From positions 2,542,001 to 2,606,000 of the forward strand of contig NZ_CP013382.1 of the NCBI RefSeq assembly GCF_001513745.1: DNA of 64,000 nt. Reading direction: 5' to 3'. This DNA comes from Burkholderia humptydooensis. Its GTDB lineage: Bacteria; Pseudomonadota; Gammaproteobacteria; Burkholderiales; Burkholderiaceae. Of this stretch, positions 18,472-30,710 are shown piece by piece (positions within the stretch are counted from its first letter, which is position 1; each line of letters begins with the position of its first letter). The notes under the pieces were generated by a model, which was not told the origin of the DNA, made no database searches, and worked only from the letters and a program-made list of their open reading frames with translations. The position numbers and the translations under genes are program-made.

Positions 18472-18776
18472 CGCCGCGCTCCCGTCAGCGCGGCCGCGCG
18501 GCGGACCGCGAGCGCGCGCGCGGCGAAGAAGCCCGCCGAGCCCGCGACGAGCATCGCGAGACCCGCGCGCGCGAGCACGACGAGCACCGCCACCGCGAGC
18601 GCGATCCGCACGAGCTGCAGCGCGAGCGCCGCGCCCGCGCGGCCCGCGACGAACAGCCGGCTGTTCCAGCCGAGCGACGCGAAATGGCACGCGCCGGCGG
18701 CGAACCCGAGCGCGAGCCCGATCGCGACGGCGATGCCGTCGAACGACGCGCGCGCGGTTTCCCACATGTCAATCAT
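18468..18776 (-). CDS. atpR: N-ATPase accessory membrane protein AtpR
   Basis: A 102-residue protein with three hydrophobic helices and an Arg in the middle of the second (QLVRIALAVAV). Position between the AtpI-like gene and atpB is where the N-ATPase-specific atpR lies. In N-type operons it is thought to help assemble or stabilise the c-ring. It overlaps atpQ by eight bases. Confidence 0.88.
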   Translation of the reverse strand: MIDMWETARASFDGIAVAIGLALGFAAGACHFASLGWNSRLFVAGRAGAALALQLVRIALAVAVLVVLARAGLAMLVAGSAGFFAARALAVRRAAALTGARR

Positions 18777-19241
18777 CGCGATCTCCGTGTTGTTGAGCTT
18801 TCATCCAGCGCCACGCGAGCCAGAAGCCGAGCGCCGCGCCGAGCATCAGGAGCGGCGCGGAAAAGAACACCCGCGACGCGAACGTCCGGTCGAGCCAGCG
18901 GCCGAGCGCGAGCGCGGCGAGCGTCGGCGCGACGATCGTCCAGCCGAGCACGCCGATCTGCGCGAGCCGCCGGCCGAGCGACGGCTCCGGATCGCGCGCG
19001 CCGCGCGCCGCGCGCGTCGCGGCCGTGCGCGCCGCCAGCTCGACGCGATCGGCGGCAGGCTTCGACGCGGCTTCGGCGGACCGCGCCGCGGTGGGCATCC
19101 CGCCATCGCGCGCGGCGGGCGATTCGGGCGATTCGGGCGATTCGGGCGATTCGGGCGATTCGGGCCATTCGGGCGACCGGGCGCGCCGTGCGTCGCCGCG
19201 CGCCGCGTCATCGCGCTTCGCCTCGAACTGCCGACGCTTCG

Positions 19242-19245
<4 letters not shown>
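18769..19245 (-). CDS. atpQ: N-ATPase accessory protein AtpQ (AtpI-like)
   Basis: A 158-residue protein. The C-terminal 70 residues contain two helices with the AtpI/F0F1-ATPase-subunit-I look (LGWTIVAPTLAALALGRWLD, then a second helix). The first 85 residues form a charged, low-complexity extension containing a Glu-Ser-Pro tandem repeat made by a 9-bp DNA repeat. The ATG at 19245 overlaps the atpC stop by four bases. The extension seems unusual for this family. Confidence 0.87.
19121..19174 (-). repeat. 9-bp tandem repeat inside atpQ
   Basis: Six adjoining copies of GATTCGGGC (the last begins CATTCGGGC) encode Glu-Ser-Pro repeats on the minus strand. Because the unit is three codons, changes in copy number would lengthen or shorten the protein without breaking the frame. 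Confidence 0.95.
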
Positions 19246-21267
<2,022 letters not shown>

Positions 21268-21296
21268 TCACCATAACGGCGCGCGCCGCCTGCCGG

Positions 21297-21310
21297 CTGA
21301 TCTCGGTCAA
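21297..21310. promoter_or_regulatory. FNR/Anr-type box before the N-ATPase operon
   Basis: CTGAT-CTCG-GTCAA matches nine of ten consensus positions. A TATGGT -10-like hexamer at 21275-21270 (minus strand) puts the box centre near -41. Confidence 0.55.
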
Positions 21311-21414
21311 GAAACGGAAAATCGCCAGATGAAACGACGCGTCTCGCCATACGAAACAATCGATGCGCACGCACGCGGCGACGATGCGATTCGCGCGGCG
21401 TCCGGCGTCGATCG

Positions 21415-21428
21415 TTGATTCAAATCAG
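21415..21428. promoter_or_regulatory. FNR/Anr-type box before the PHA synthase operon
   Basis: TTGAT-TCAA-ATCAG matches nine of ten consensus positions. A TACAGT -10-like hexamer at 21451-21456 predicts a start near 21463, giving a centre near -41. It is divergent from the N-ATPase box 105 bases away. Confidence 0.6.
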
Positions 21429-21601
21429 ATTCCGCAGATCTATGCGTGGCTACAGTGGCCGTGTCAGTGATCGTCGACGCGTGCGATCGAGGCGCGCGGC
21501 GGGCGGCAATGCCCGCGCAGCGGCTTCGCGCAAGGCCGGCCGCATCGGCTGCCGTGCTTCGTCATGCCGTCGCCCGCGCAGCGCCAGCCTAAGGAAGCCC
21601 G

Positions 21602-23395
21602 ATGGACACACGCCACACCCCCGCATCCGGCGCGCCCGCCGCGCCGCTGCCCGCCCACCCGCCCGCGTCCGGCGAGCCTGAAAACCCATATCGCATCTTC
21701 GATCTCGCGAAGGAGGCGTCGCTCGCGAAGCTGACGTCGGGCTTGTCGCCCGCATCGTTGCAGCTCGCGCTGTCAGACTGGCTGATCCACCTCGCGGCCG
21801 CGCCCGGCAAGCGCACGGAGCTCGCGACGCTCGCGGTGAAGCACGCGGCGCTGCTCGCCGAATACCTGTTCGAAGCGGCCGCCGGACACACGCCCGCGCC
21901 GCCCGCGCAGCCGTCGCCGGGCGACCGGCGCTTCCGCGCGGGCGCGTGGCAGCTCGAGCCGTACCGCTTCTGGCACCAGTCGTTCCTGCTCGCCGAGCAA
22001 TGGTGGCGCGCGGCGACCCACGACGTGCCCGGCGTGTCGCCGCATCACGAGGACGTCGTCGCATTCTCCGCGCGGCAGATGCTCGACATGTTCGCGCCGG
22101 CGAACTACGTCGCGACGAACCCGGAAATCGCGCAGCGCACCGCGCTCACGGGCGGCGCGAACCTCGCGCAGGGCGTGCGGAACTATCTGGACGACGTGCG
22201 CCGCCTGCTGACGAAACAGCCGCCCGCGGGCGCCGAGCGCTTCGCGGTCGGCAAGAACCTCGCGATCACACCCGGGCGCGTCGTGTTCCGCAACCACCTG
22301 ATCGAGCTGCTGCAGTACGGCCCGACGACGGCCGACGTCTACGCGGAGCCCGTGCTGATCGCGCCCGCGTGGATCATGAAGTACTACATCCTCGATCTGT
22401 CGGCGCACAACTCGCTCATCCGCTACCTGGTCGGCGAGGGGCACACGGTGTTCTGCATCTCATGGCGCAACGTCGACGCGAGCGATCGCGACCTGAGCCT
22501 CGACGACTACCGCAAGCTCGGCGTGATGGACGCGCTCGACACGATCGGCGAGATCGTGCCCGGCGCGAAGATCCACGCGACCGGCTACTGCCTGGGCGGC
22601 ACGCTGCTCTCGATCGCGGCGGCCGCGATGGCGAACGCGGGCGACGAGCGCCTCGCATCGGTCACGCTGCTCGCCGCGCAGACGGATTTCACCGAGCCCG
22701 GCGAGCTGCAGTTGTTCATCGACGACAGCGAGATCCACTTCCTCGAAAGCATGATGTGGGAGCGCGGGTTTCTCGGCGCGCACCAGATGGCGGGATCGTT
22801 TCAGTTGCTGATGTCGAACGATCTGATCTGGTCGCGCGTGATCCACGACTATCTGCTCGGCGAGCGCACGCCGATGATCGACCTGATGGCGTGGAACGCC
22901 GATTCGACGCGGATGCCGTACCGGATGCACTCCGAGTATCTGCGCCACCTGTTCCTCGACAACGACCTCGCGACGAACCGCTACGTGATCGACGGGCAGA
23001 CGGTGTCGGTGCACAACGTCCGCGCGCCGTTCTTCGTAGTCGGCACCGAGCACGACCACATCGCGCCGTGGCGCTCCGTCTACAAGATCCACTACCTGAG
23101 CGGCAGCGACGTGACGTTCGTGCTGACGGCGGGCGGCCACAACGCGGGCATCGTCAGCGAGCCCGGCCATCCGAAGCGCCATTACCGGATGAAGGTGACG
23201 GCCGCCGACGCGCCGAGCGTCTCGCCCGACGAATGGCTCGCCGGCGCGACCGATTTCGAAGGCTCGTGGTGGCCCGCGTGGCACGCGTGGCTCGCCCGGC
23301 ATTCAAGCGCGCAGCGCGTCGCGCCGCCGACGCTCGGCAAATCGGGCGCGCACGCGCTCGGCGACGCGCCGGGCACCTACGTGTTCCAGAAATAA
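21602..23395 (+). CDS. phaC: Class I poly(3-hydroxyalkanoate) synthase-like protein
   Basis: A 597-residue alpha/beta-hydrolase-fold polymerase. The nucleophile Cys330 is in GYCLGG (lipase-like box G-x-C-x-G), the Asp is in GTEHDHIAPW and the His in AGGHNAGI. The N-terminal domain (about 1-200) is typical of class I PhaC. It makes polyhydroxybutyrate from hydroxyacyl-CoA. As the first gene of a phaC/MaoC-Pta/ackA operon behind an FNR-like box, it probably serves as an electron and carbon sink at low oxygen. Burkholderia usually carry a second phaC with phaA/phaB; this would be the accessory copy. Confidence 0.93.
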   Translation: MDTRHTPASGAPAAPLPAHPPASGEPENPYRIFDLAKEASLAKLTSGLSPASLQLALSDWLIHLAAAPGKRTELATLAVKHAALLAEYLFEAAAGHTPAPPAQPSPGDRRFRAGAWQLEPYRFWHQSFLLAEQWWRAATHDVPGVSPHHEDVVAFSARQMLDMFAPANYVATNPEIAQRTALTGGANLAQGVRNYLDDVRRLLTKQPPAGAERFAVGKNLAITPGRVVFRNHLIELLQYGPTTADVYAEPVLIAPAWIMKYYILDLSAHNSLIRYLVGEGHTVFCISWRNVDASDRDLSLDDYRKLGVMDALDTIGEIVPGAKIHATGYCLGGTLLSIAAAAMANAGDERLASVTLLAAQTDFTEPGELQLFIDDSEIHFLESMMWERGFLGAHQMAGSFQLLMSNDLIWSRVIHDYLLGERTPMIDLMAWNADSTRMPYRMHSEYLRHLFLDNDLATNRYVIDGQTVSVHNVRAPFFVVGTEHDHIAPWRSVYKIHYLSGSDVTFVLTAGGHNAGIVSEPGHPKRHYRMKVTAADAPSVSPDEWLAGATDFEGSWWPAWHAWLARHSSAQRVAPPTLGKSGAHALGDAPGTYVFQK

Positions 23396-23405
23396 GGAGT
23401 GCCGC

Positions 23406-24809
23406 GTGGATCGCGAAATCCTTCAGAACCGCCCGTTCGACTCGCTCGCGATCGGCGACAGCGCATCGCTCGTGCGCATCGCGTCGCGCGACGACATCGA
23501 CCTGTTCGCCGCGATGTCCGGCGACGTGAACCCCGCGCACCTCGACGCGACGTTCGCCGCGCACGACCTGTTCGGCCACATCGTCGTTCATGGGATGTGG
23601 ACGGGCGCGCTCGTGTCCGCGGTGCTCGGCACGAAGCTGCCGGGGCCGGGCACGATCTATCTCGACCAGACGCTCGAGTTCCGGCATCCGGTCGCGCCGG
23701 GCGACACGATCACGGCAACCGTGACCGTCACGGAAAAGCGCGCGGAAAAGCGGATCGTGCTGCTCGACACGCGCTGCACGAACCAGGAAGGCCAGGTCGT
23801 GCTGCGCGGCACCGCCACCGTGATCGCGCCCGATACGCCGATCAAGTGGGAACGCGTGCCGGGGCCCGATGTCGCGGTGCGCCGCCACGACCGCTACGAG
23901 ACGTTCGTGCGCGACGCGCGCGAGCAGCCGCCGCTGCGCACGGCGGTCGTCCATCCATGCTCGCCGGATGCGATCCGCGCGGCGATCGACGCGCGCGACG
24001 CGAACCTGATCGAGCCGATCCTGATCGGCCCGGAAGCGAAGATCCGCGCGGTCGCCGAGGCGGCCGGCGTGAGTCTCACGGGCGTGCCGATCGAGCCGGT
24101 CGAGCACAGCCACGCGGCCGCCGCGCGCGCGGTCGAGATGGGCGGCGCGGGCAAGGTCGCCGCGCTGATGAAGGGCAGCCTGCACACCGACGAGCTGCTC
24201 GCGGCGGTCGTCGGCCCGGCGTCGCTGCTGCGCACCGAGCGGCGCATCAGCCACGTGTATGCGATGGACGTGCCCGCGTATCCGAAGCCGCTCGTCATCA
24301 CCGATGCGGCGATCAACATCGCGCCGACGCTCGAGCAAAAACGCGACATCTGCCAGAACGCGGTCGATCTGCTGCACGTGCTCGGCGTCGAGCGGCCGCG
24401 CGTCGCGGTGCTCGCGGCGGTCGAGACCGTCAACCCGAAAATGCCGTCCACGCTCGACGCGGCCGCGCTCACCGTGATGGCCGCGCGTGGCCAGATCGCG
24501 GGCGCGGTCGTCGACGGGCCGCTCGCGTTCGACAATGCGGTGAGCGCGGTCGCCGCCACGTCGAAGGGCATCGCGTCGCCCGTCGCCGGCGACGCCGACA
24601 TCCTGCTCGTGCCGGATCTCGAAGCGGGCAACATGCTCGCGAAGCAACTGATGTACTTCGCGGGCGCCGACGCCGCGGGCCTCGTGCTCGGCGCGCGGCT
24701 GCCGATCATCCTGACGAGCCGCGCGGACAGCCTGCGCGTGCGGATTGCGTCCGCCGCGCTCGCGAAGCTCGTCGCCGAAAGGACGCGCGCCGGCGCGCTC
24801 GCGTCATGA
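23406..24809 (+). CDS. Bifunctional (R)-enoyl-CoA hydratase (MaoC) / phosphate acetyl- or butyryltransferase
   Basis: A 467-residue fusion. Residues about 10-150 are a MaoC-like hot-dog hydratase with the motif SGDVNPAHLD and GHIVVHGM. Residues about 170-465 are a Pta/Ptb-family acyl-phosphate transferase (ADILLVPDLEAGNMLAKQL). The first half would supply (R)-3-hydroxyacyl-CoA to the upstream PHA synthase or reverse it; the second would make acyl-phosphate for the acetate kinase encoded next. GTG and ATG alternatives near 23406 give the same frame; SD-like AAGGAG precedes it. It overlaps ackA by four bases. Confidence 0.93.
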   Translation: MDREILQNRPFDSLAIGDSASLVRIASRDDIDLFAAMSGDVNPAHLDATFAAHDLFGHIVVHGMWTGALVSAVLGTKLPGPGTIYLDQTLEFRHPVAPGDTITATVTVTEKRAEKRIVLLDTRCTNQEGQVVLRGTATVIAPDTPIKWERVPGPDVAVRRHDRYETFVRDAREQPPLRTAVVHPCSPDAIRAAIDARDANLIEPILIGPEAKIRAVAEAAGVSLTGVPIEPVEHSHAAAARAVEMGGAGKVAALMKGSLHTDELLAAVVGPASLLRTERRISHVYAMDVPAYPKPLVITDAAINIAPTLEQKRDICQNAVDLLHVLGVERPRVAVLAAVETVNPKMPSTLDAAALTVMAARGQIAGAVVDGPLAFDNAVSAVAATSKGIASPVAGDADILLVPDLEAGNMLAKQLMYFAGADAAGLVLGARLPIILTSRADSLRVRIASAALAKLVAERTRAGALAS

Positions 24810-26008
24810 GCGAGCCGCTGCTGCTCACGTTCAATGCCGGCTCGTCGACGCTGAAGATCGGCCTCTACAGCGTCGCGAACGGCGAACCCGCGCCGCTCGG
24901 GCGCGGCAAGATCGACTTCAACCGCGCGCCGCTCCAGTTCGAATACTCGAACGGCGGCGACGCGCACACGGTGCCGCTCGCCGCGCCCGTCACCGACGAT
25001 CTGCACGGCGTGCTCGACGAGGCGCTCAACTGGATCGACGCGCATCTGTCGGTGCACGAGCTGGTGTCGGTCGGCCATCGCGTCGTGCACGGCGGCGACG
25101 CGTTCGACGGGCCGGTGCGCATCGACGACCGGACGCTCGCCGCGATCGCGGCGCTCGTGCCGCTCGCGCCGCTGCATCAGCCGCAGAGCGTGCGGCTGAT
25201 TCGCGCGCTGCGCCATCTGCGGCCGCACCTGCCGCAGGTCGCGTCGTTCGACACCGCGTTCCACCGCACGCAGTCCGATCTCGTGCGGCGCTTCGCGCTG
25301 CCGCGCGCGCTGTTCGACGAAGGCGTCAAGCGCTACGGTTTTCATGGGCTGTCGTACCGGTACGTCGCCGGGCGGCTGCGCGAGCGGCATCCGTCAATCG
25401 CGCGCGGCAAGATCGTCGCCGCGCATCTCGGCAGCGGCGCGAGCCTGTGCGCGCTCGACGCGGGCGTGAGCCGCGACACCAGCATGGGTTTCTCGACGCT
25501 CGACGGCATTCCGATGGCGACGCGCTGCGGCGCGCTCGACGCGGGCGTCGTGCTGCACCTGCAGAAGACGCTCGGCCAGACGGTCGACGACGTCGAGCAG
25601 ATGCTGTATCACCGCTCGGGCCTGCTCGGCGTGTCCGGCGTGAGCGGCGACGCGCGCGTGCTGCTCGCCGATCCGTCGGCCGGCGCGCGCGACGCGCTCG
25701 AGCTGTTCGCGTTCCGGATCGCGGGCGAGGCGGCGCGGCTCGCGGCGACGCTCGGCGGCCTCGACGCGCTCGTGTTCACCGCGGGCATCGGCGAGCATCA
25801 GCCGCAGACGCGCGCCGCGGTGTGCGAGCGGCTGCGCTGGCTCGGCGTCGAGCTCGATGCAGGCGCCAACGCGCGCAATGCGGAGATCGTCAGCCGCGAC
25901 GGGAGCCGCGTCGCGGTGCTCGTCGTGCCGACCGACGAGGAGCAGGTGATCGCGCGGGATGCGGCCTCGGTTCTGCATGCCTGCGCGCCCGGGAGCGCCG
26001 GACGGTAG
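24806..26008 (+). CDS. ackA: Acetate kinase
   Basis: A 400-residue ASKHA-fold kinase making ATP and acetate from acetyl phosphate. Diagnostic stretches are TFNAGSSTLKIGLY at the N-terminus, FDTAFHRT, KRYGFHGLSY, AHLGSGASLCA and FTAGIGEH. Together with the Pta half of the preceding protein it completes a substrate-level phosphorylation route, sensible under oxygen limitation. The stop is followed by a long hairpin at 26021-26055. Confidence 0.96.
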   Translation: MSEPLLLTFNAGSSTLKIGLYSVANGEPAPLGRGKIDFNRAPLQFEYSNGGDAHTVPLAAPVTDDLHGVLDEALNWIDAHLSVHELVSVGHRVVHGGDAFDGPVRIDDRTLAAIAALVPLAPLHQPQSVRLIRALRHLRPHLPQVASFDTAFHRTQSDLVRRFALPRALFDEGVKRYGFHGLSYRYVAGRLRERHPSIARGKIVAAHLGSGASLCALDAGVSRDTSMGFSTLDGIPMATRCGALDAGVVLHLQKTLGQTVDDVEQMLYHRSGLLGVSGVSGDARVLLADPSAGARDALELFAFRIAGEAARLAATLGGLDALVFTAGIGEHQPQTRAAVCERLRWLGVELDAGANARNAEIVSRDGSRVAVLVVPTDEEQVIARDAASVLHACAPGSAGR

Positions 26009-26020
26009 CGGCGGCGCGAG

Positions 26021-26055
26021 CCTCGTCGGCATGCGCTTCGTGCGTGCCGGCGAGG
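26021..26055. terminator. Hairpin between convergent ackA and pfkB-like genes
   Basis: CCTCGTCGGCA pairs with TGCCGGCGAGG (one G-U) around a TGCGC-TTCG-TGCG loop region. There is no T-run, so it may be a stabiliser or a weak two-way terminator. Confidence 0.45.
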
Positions 26056-26118
26056 ACTTGCGCGTGCGAAGAAGCCAATGAGGGCGGCTGGATCGCCGGC
26101 CGACTCATGCATCGCGCA

Positions 26119-27060
26119 TCACGCGTCGACCATCCCCGGCAGTTCGCGATAGATCCGCTCGACGTCGTCCTTCGCGCACAGCGCGGTGCCCACGCTCAGC
26201 AGCGACGCCGACGCGGCGGCGAGCGCGTAGCGCGACGCATCGGCGACGCTCGCGCCTCGATTGAGCGCATCGACGAGCCCCGCGACGAAGCTGTCGCCCG
26301 CGCCGATCGCGCTGCGCACCGCGACCTTCACGCCCGGCAGCCGCACCGCTTCGTCGCGCGACACGACGAGCGCGCCTGCGTCGCCGAGCGTCAGCGCGAC
26401 GATCTGCGCGCGCCGGCTGCCGACGATCGCGCGCGCGGCTGCGAGGCGCGCGTCGTCGTCTTCGAGCGGCAGCCCGGTCAGCGCGCGCAACTCGCCGAGG
26501 CTCGGCTTCACCAGATAGACGCCCGCCTCGAGCGCGGCCGCGAGCGCCGGCCCCGACGTGTCGACGACCGCGCGCACGCCGCGCGCGTTCGCGAGCCGCG
26601 CGAGCCGGCCGTAGCAATCGTCCGGCATCCCGGGCGGCAGGCTGCCGCTCATCACCAGATAGCGCGACGCATCGGCGAGCCGCGCGAGCGCGTCGACGCA
26701 GCGCGGCCATTCGTCGGGCGCGAGCGCGGGCCCCGGCAGCACGAAGCGGAATTCGCGCCCCGTCGACGTTTCGTGCACCGAAAAGTTTTCGCGCGTCTCG
26801 CCGGCGATGTCGACGCAGCTCGCGTGCACGCACTCGTCGGCGAGCAGGCCGTGCAGCGCGAGGCCGGTGTCGCCGCCCGCCAGATAGACCGCCGAGCAAT
26901 CGGCGCCGAGGCGCGTCAGCACGCGCGCGACGTTGATCCCGCCGCCGCCCGGATCGCGCCGCGCGGGGCCGCAGCGCAGCTTGCGGGTATCGGTGACGCG
27001 CTCGACGGACGTCGCGACGTCGATGGCGGGATTCGGCGTGACGGTGACGATTTCGGGCAT
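26119..27060 (-). CDS. pfkB: PfkB-family 6-phosphofructokinase / 1-phosphofructokinase
   Basis: A 313-residue ribokinase-fold sugar-phosphate kinase. The N-terminus is VTVTPNPAIDVAT with GGGGINVARVL, and the C-terminal catalytic motif is SAIGAGDSF. The TPNPA start separates it from ribokinases and places it with Pfk-2, FruK and LacC. No PTS genes adjoin, so Pfk-2-type activity is more likely than FruK. Burkholderia lack classical PfkA, and this gene is often found with stress proteins. It lies 203 bases downstream of the BON-domain gene and may share its transcript. Confidence 0.9.
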   Translation of the reverse strand: MPEIVTVTPNPAIDVATSVERVTDTRKLRCGPARRDPGGGGINVARVLTRLGADCSAVYLAGGDTGLALHGLLADECVHASCVDIAGETRENFSVHETSTGREFRFVLPGPALAPDEWPRCVDALARLADASRYLVMSGSLPPGMPDDCYGRLARLANARGVRAVVDTSGPALAAALEAGVYLVKPSLGELRALTGLPLEDDDARLAAARAIVGSRRAQIVALTLGDAGALVVSRDEAVRLPGVKVAVRSAIGAGDSFVAGLVDALNRGASVADASRYALAAASASLLSVGTALCAKDDVERIYRELPGMVDA

Positions 27061-27263
27061 CGTGGCGGTCGTAAAAAAGGGCGTCGCAACGAAAAGCGAA
27101 CGGGATGATGGCCGGTGCGGCGGCGCGGGGTCGCACGCTGCAAGGCGTCGTGCGGTCGATCCGGCGTCGAACCATCGGCCTGGACGCGGGCCGACGGCCG
27201 CTTGCCGCCGGTCGGTGCCGGACGCCACGCGCGCCGCGCGCCGCGTGCATCGCCGCCCGCGCC

Positions 27264-27911
27264 TTACGCGACGGTCAGTTGATCGATGACCTCGCGCACG
27301 CCCTTCACCGACCACGCCGCGCCGCAGGCCGCGCGCCGCTCGATCAGCGAATCGACGGTGCCCGTCAGCGTGACGATGCCGTCGCGCTCGTCGACTTCGA
27401 TATGCGCGGCCTCGCGCTGCGCGCGCCGCGCGAGTGCATCCGCGACGCGCTCGCGCACGGTCGCGCCCGCGTCCTGCGAGCGCACGGCGATCCGGTTGAC
27501 GACGCCGATCACGCCGCGCATCCGGCTCACGACCGTCTCGGCCGCCTGCCGCTGATAGCCGAACTCGACTTCGCCCGTGAGCGTGACGCACCCCTCGTCG
27601 ACGTCGACGCGGATCTCCTGCCCGGACAGCCCTTCCTGCCACGCGAGCGCCGACACGATCGCGGCGGCGAGCACTTCGTCGTCGCGCGGCGATTCGCTCG
27701 GCAGCACCTTCAGCTCGAGCACGAGCGCCCGCGCGCCGGCGACGCGCTGCGCGGCCTTCTGCGCCGCGTACTTCTGCGCCCAGCTCGGCACGAAGCCGCG
27801 CAGCGTCACGATGCGATCGTGCACCGACACGTCGATCTGCCGCGCATCCAGCGACGGATCCCAATACAGTTCCTGTTCGACATCTTGCCTGAGCGCAGCA
27901 TCGGATTTCAT
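27264..27911 (-). CDS. BON-domain protein (three BON repeats)
   Basis: A 215-residue protein with three consecutive BON modules (about 3-70, 78-145 and 150-213), each with V-x-V-x2-G-x-V-T-L-x-G-like strands such as VDVDEGCVTLTGEVEF. No signal peptide is evident, so it is probably cytoplasmic, like other Burkholderia proteins of this type from stress islands. GGAGACGACG precedes the ATG at 27911. A perfect-arm FNR-like box lies 101-114 bases upstream. Confidence 0.9.
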   Translation of the reverse strand: MKSDAALRQDVEQELYWDPSLDARQIDVSVHDRIVTLRGFVPSWAQKYAAQKAAQRVAGARALVLELKVLPSESPRDDEVLAAAIVSALAWQEGLSGQEIRVDVDEGCVTLTGEVEFGYQRQAAETVVSRMRGVIGVVNRIAVRSQDAGATVRERVADALARRAQREAAHIEVDERDGIVTLTGTVDSLIERRAACGAAWSVKGVREVIDQLTVA

Positions 27912-28011
27912 CGTCGTCTCCTCGCCGACCGGTTTCGATAAACGGCCGCCGGCGGCAGAACGCGCGCGGCGGCGCACGCAAACCAGCATCGCGCATTGCG
28001 CGGCGCGGACC

Positions 28012-28025
28012 TTGATGCGCGTCAA
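28012..28025. promoter_or_regulatory. FNR/Anr-type box before the BON-domain gene
   Basis: TTGAT-GCGC-GTCAA matches the consensus TTGAY-N4-RTCAA at all ten positions. The -10 on the minus strand is weak (GATGCT near 27990-27985). Confidence 0.6.
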
Positions 28026-28108
28026 TGAAGGGAAAATGACAGACGAATAACGCGGAAAGCACGCGAAGCATGGCGCGGCGCGGCGAATCGCGCACGCGCG
28101 GCGCCGCG

Positions 28109-28501
28109 TCACTTCAGATAGAACGCGTCCGGCAGCAGGTCGCCCGCGCTCGTCACGCGCGCGTCGCCCGACATGTTCGCCAGCACGACTTCGAGCGTCG
28201 GCGTGCCGAGTTCGATCATCACCTGCCGGCACGCGCCGCACGGCGCGATCGGGCCGTCCGTCTCGCCGACGACCGCGATCGCCGCGAACTCGCCCGGCCG
28301 GTAGCCCGCCGCGAGCGCCGAGAACAATGCGGTGCGCTCCGCGCAATTGCACAGCCCATACGACGCGTTCTCGACATTGCAGCCGTGGAAGATCTTGCCG
28401 TCGTTCGTCGCGAGCGCCGCGCCGACCTTGAAGTTCGAATACGGCGCGTAGGCCTTTTCGCGCGCGGCCTTCGCCGCTTCGATCAGTGCGTGGTGAGTCA
28501 T
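28109..28501 (-). CDS. cdd: Cytidine deaminase
   Basis: A 130-residue homotetrameric-type deaminase converting cytidine and deoxycytidine to uridine forms. The zinc/catalytic motifs CAERTA and PCGACRQ are intact, with NFKVGAAL near the N-terminus. The ATG at 28501 gives normal family length; an upstream extension to 28681 is not family-like. It lies 176 bases downstream of deoA on the same strand, within the nucleoside salvage group. Confidence 0.95.
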   Translation of the reverse strand: MTHHALIEAAKAAREKAYAPYSNFKVGAALATNDGKIFHGCNVENASYGLCNCAERTALFSALAAGYRPGEFAAIAVVGETDGPIAPCGACRQVMIELGTPTLEVVLANMSGDARVTSAGDLLPDAFYLK

Positions 28502-28677
28502 GTCGTGTTCCCTTGTTCGATGATTCGATGTCCGGCGATTTCGTTTTTGCGCCGCGGTGGGCGACGTTGCATGTTGCTTGCGCGGCGTGGCGCGCCGCGA
28601 CATATCCGATATCCGCCATGCCTCGGCCGCTTCGATGCGCCGATGCGCCGATGCGCCGACGCCCGCCACATGATCGA

Positions 28678-30144
<1,467 letters not shown>

Positions 30145-30222
30145 TCACTCTAACCTGGGATTTTCCCTGTCAAGGCGGCGCGGGTTGCGGCCGTTAAGTT
30201 GACTAAAGACACGGAGGTCGAC

Positions 30223-30402
30223 ATGCTCTACGCCATCTTGATGCCGAAAGCCGAAGCCCCGCTGGGTTACTACGATTCGTCGGTCACGCCGACGCCGGAA
30301 GACATGGCCGACTACCTCGCGAAGACGATGGGATTCGACGATCGCGACGACTGGATCGAAGCTTACGGCGTCGAGAGGCTCGGCTATGCGCCGGTTCATT
30401 GA
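30223..30402 (+). CDS. Small conserved-looking protein of unknown function (59 aa)
   Basis: A short acidic protein with no recognised family. Evidence for reality is an excellent ribosome-binding site (GGAGG, seven bases before ATG at 30223), ordinary non-Arg-rich composition, and a compact fold-like pattern (start MLYAILMPKAE, then PEDMADYLAKTMGFDDRDD). It stands alone on the plus strand between the minus-strand deoA and deoC genes. Confidence 0.7.
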   Translation: MLYAILMPKAEAPLGYYDSSVTPTPEDMADYLAKTMGFDDRDDWIEAYGVERLGYAPVH

Positions 30403-30710
30403 CGGAAGTTGCCGGATGCGTCCCGCTCCATCAGCCGTCCGCGCCCGCCCGCTCGCTCGCCTGGCGGCGCGCGCATCGCGGCGGGTGCGCCGGCGGTTTC
30501 GGCCGCTCGCGCCGGCTATCGAATGGCGCGCGGTCCTGAACGCGCTGCCCGGCCGCCGCTGGCTTCGGGCGCTCGACGAACTCGCTCGCGCGAGCGCGCC
30601 CCCGAGCCTCGGCCTGGTCGCCATCGAACGGCGCGCCGATCGCAATCGAACGCGACGCGCCCGCTTCGACTGACGCCGCCCTTTTGCAACGCGCAGCGCC
30701 CGCGCCTCAC
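30403..30710. other. Intergenic stretch without a supportable gene
   Basis: About 300 bases after the small gene. Open frames here are Arg/Ala/Pro-rich and overlap each other, like shadows of GC bias. No clear hairpin or promoter was found. Confidence 0.5.
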
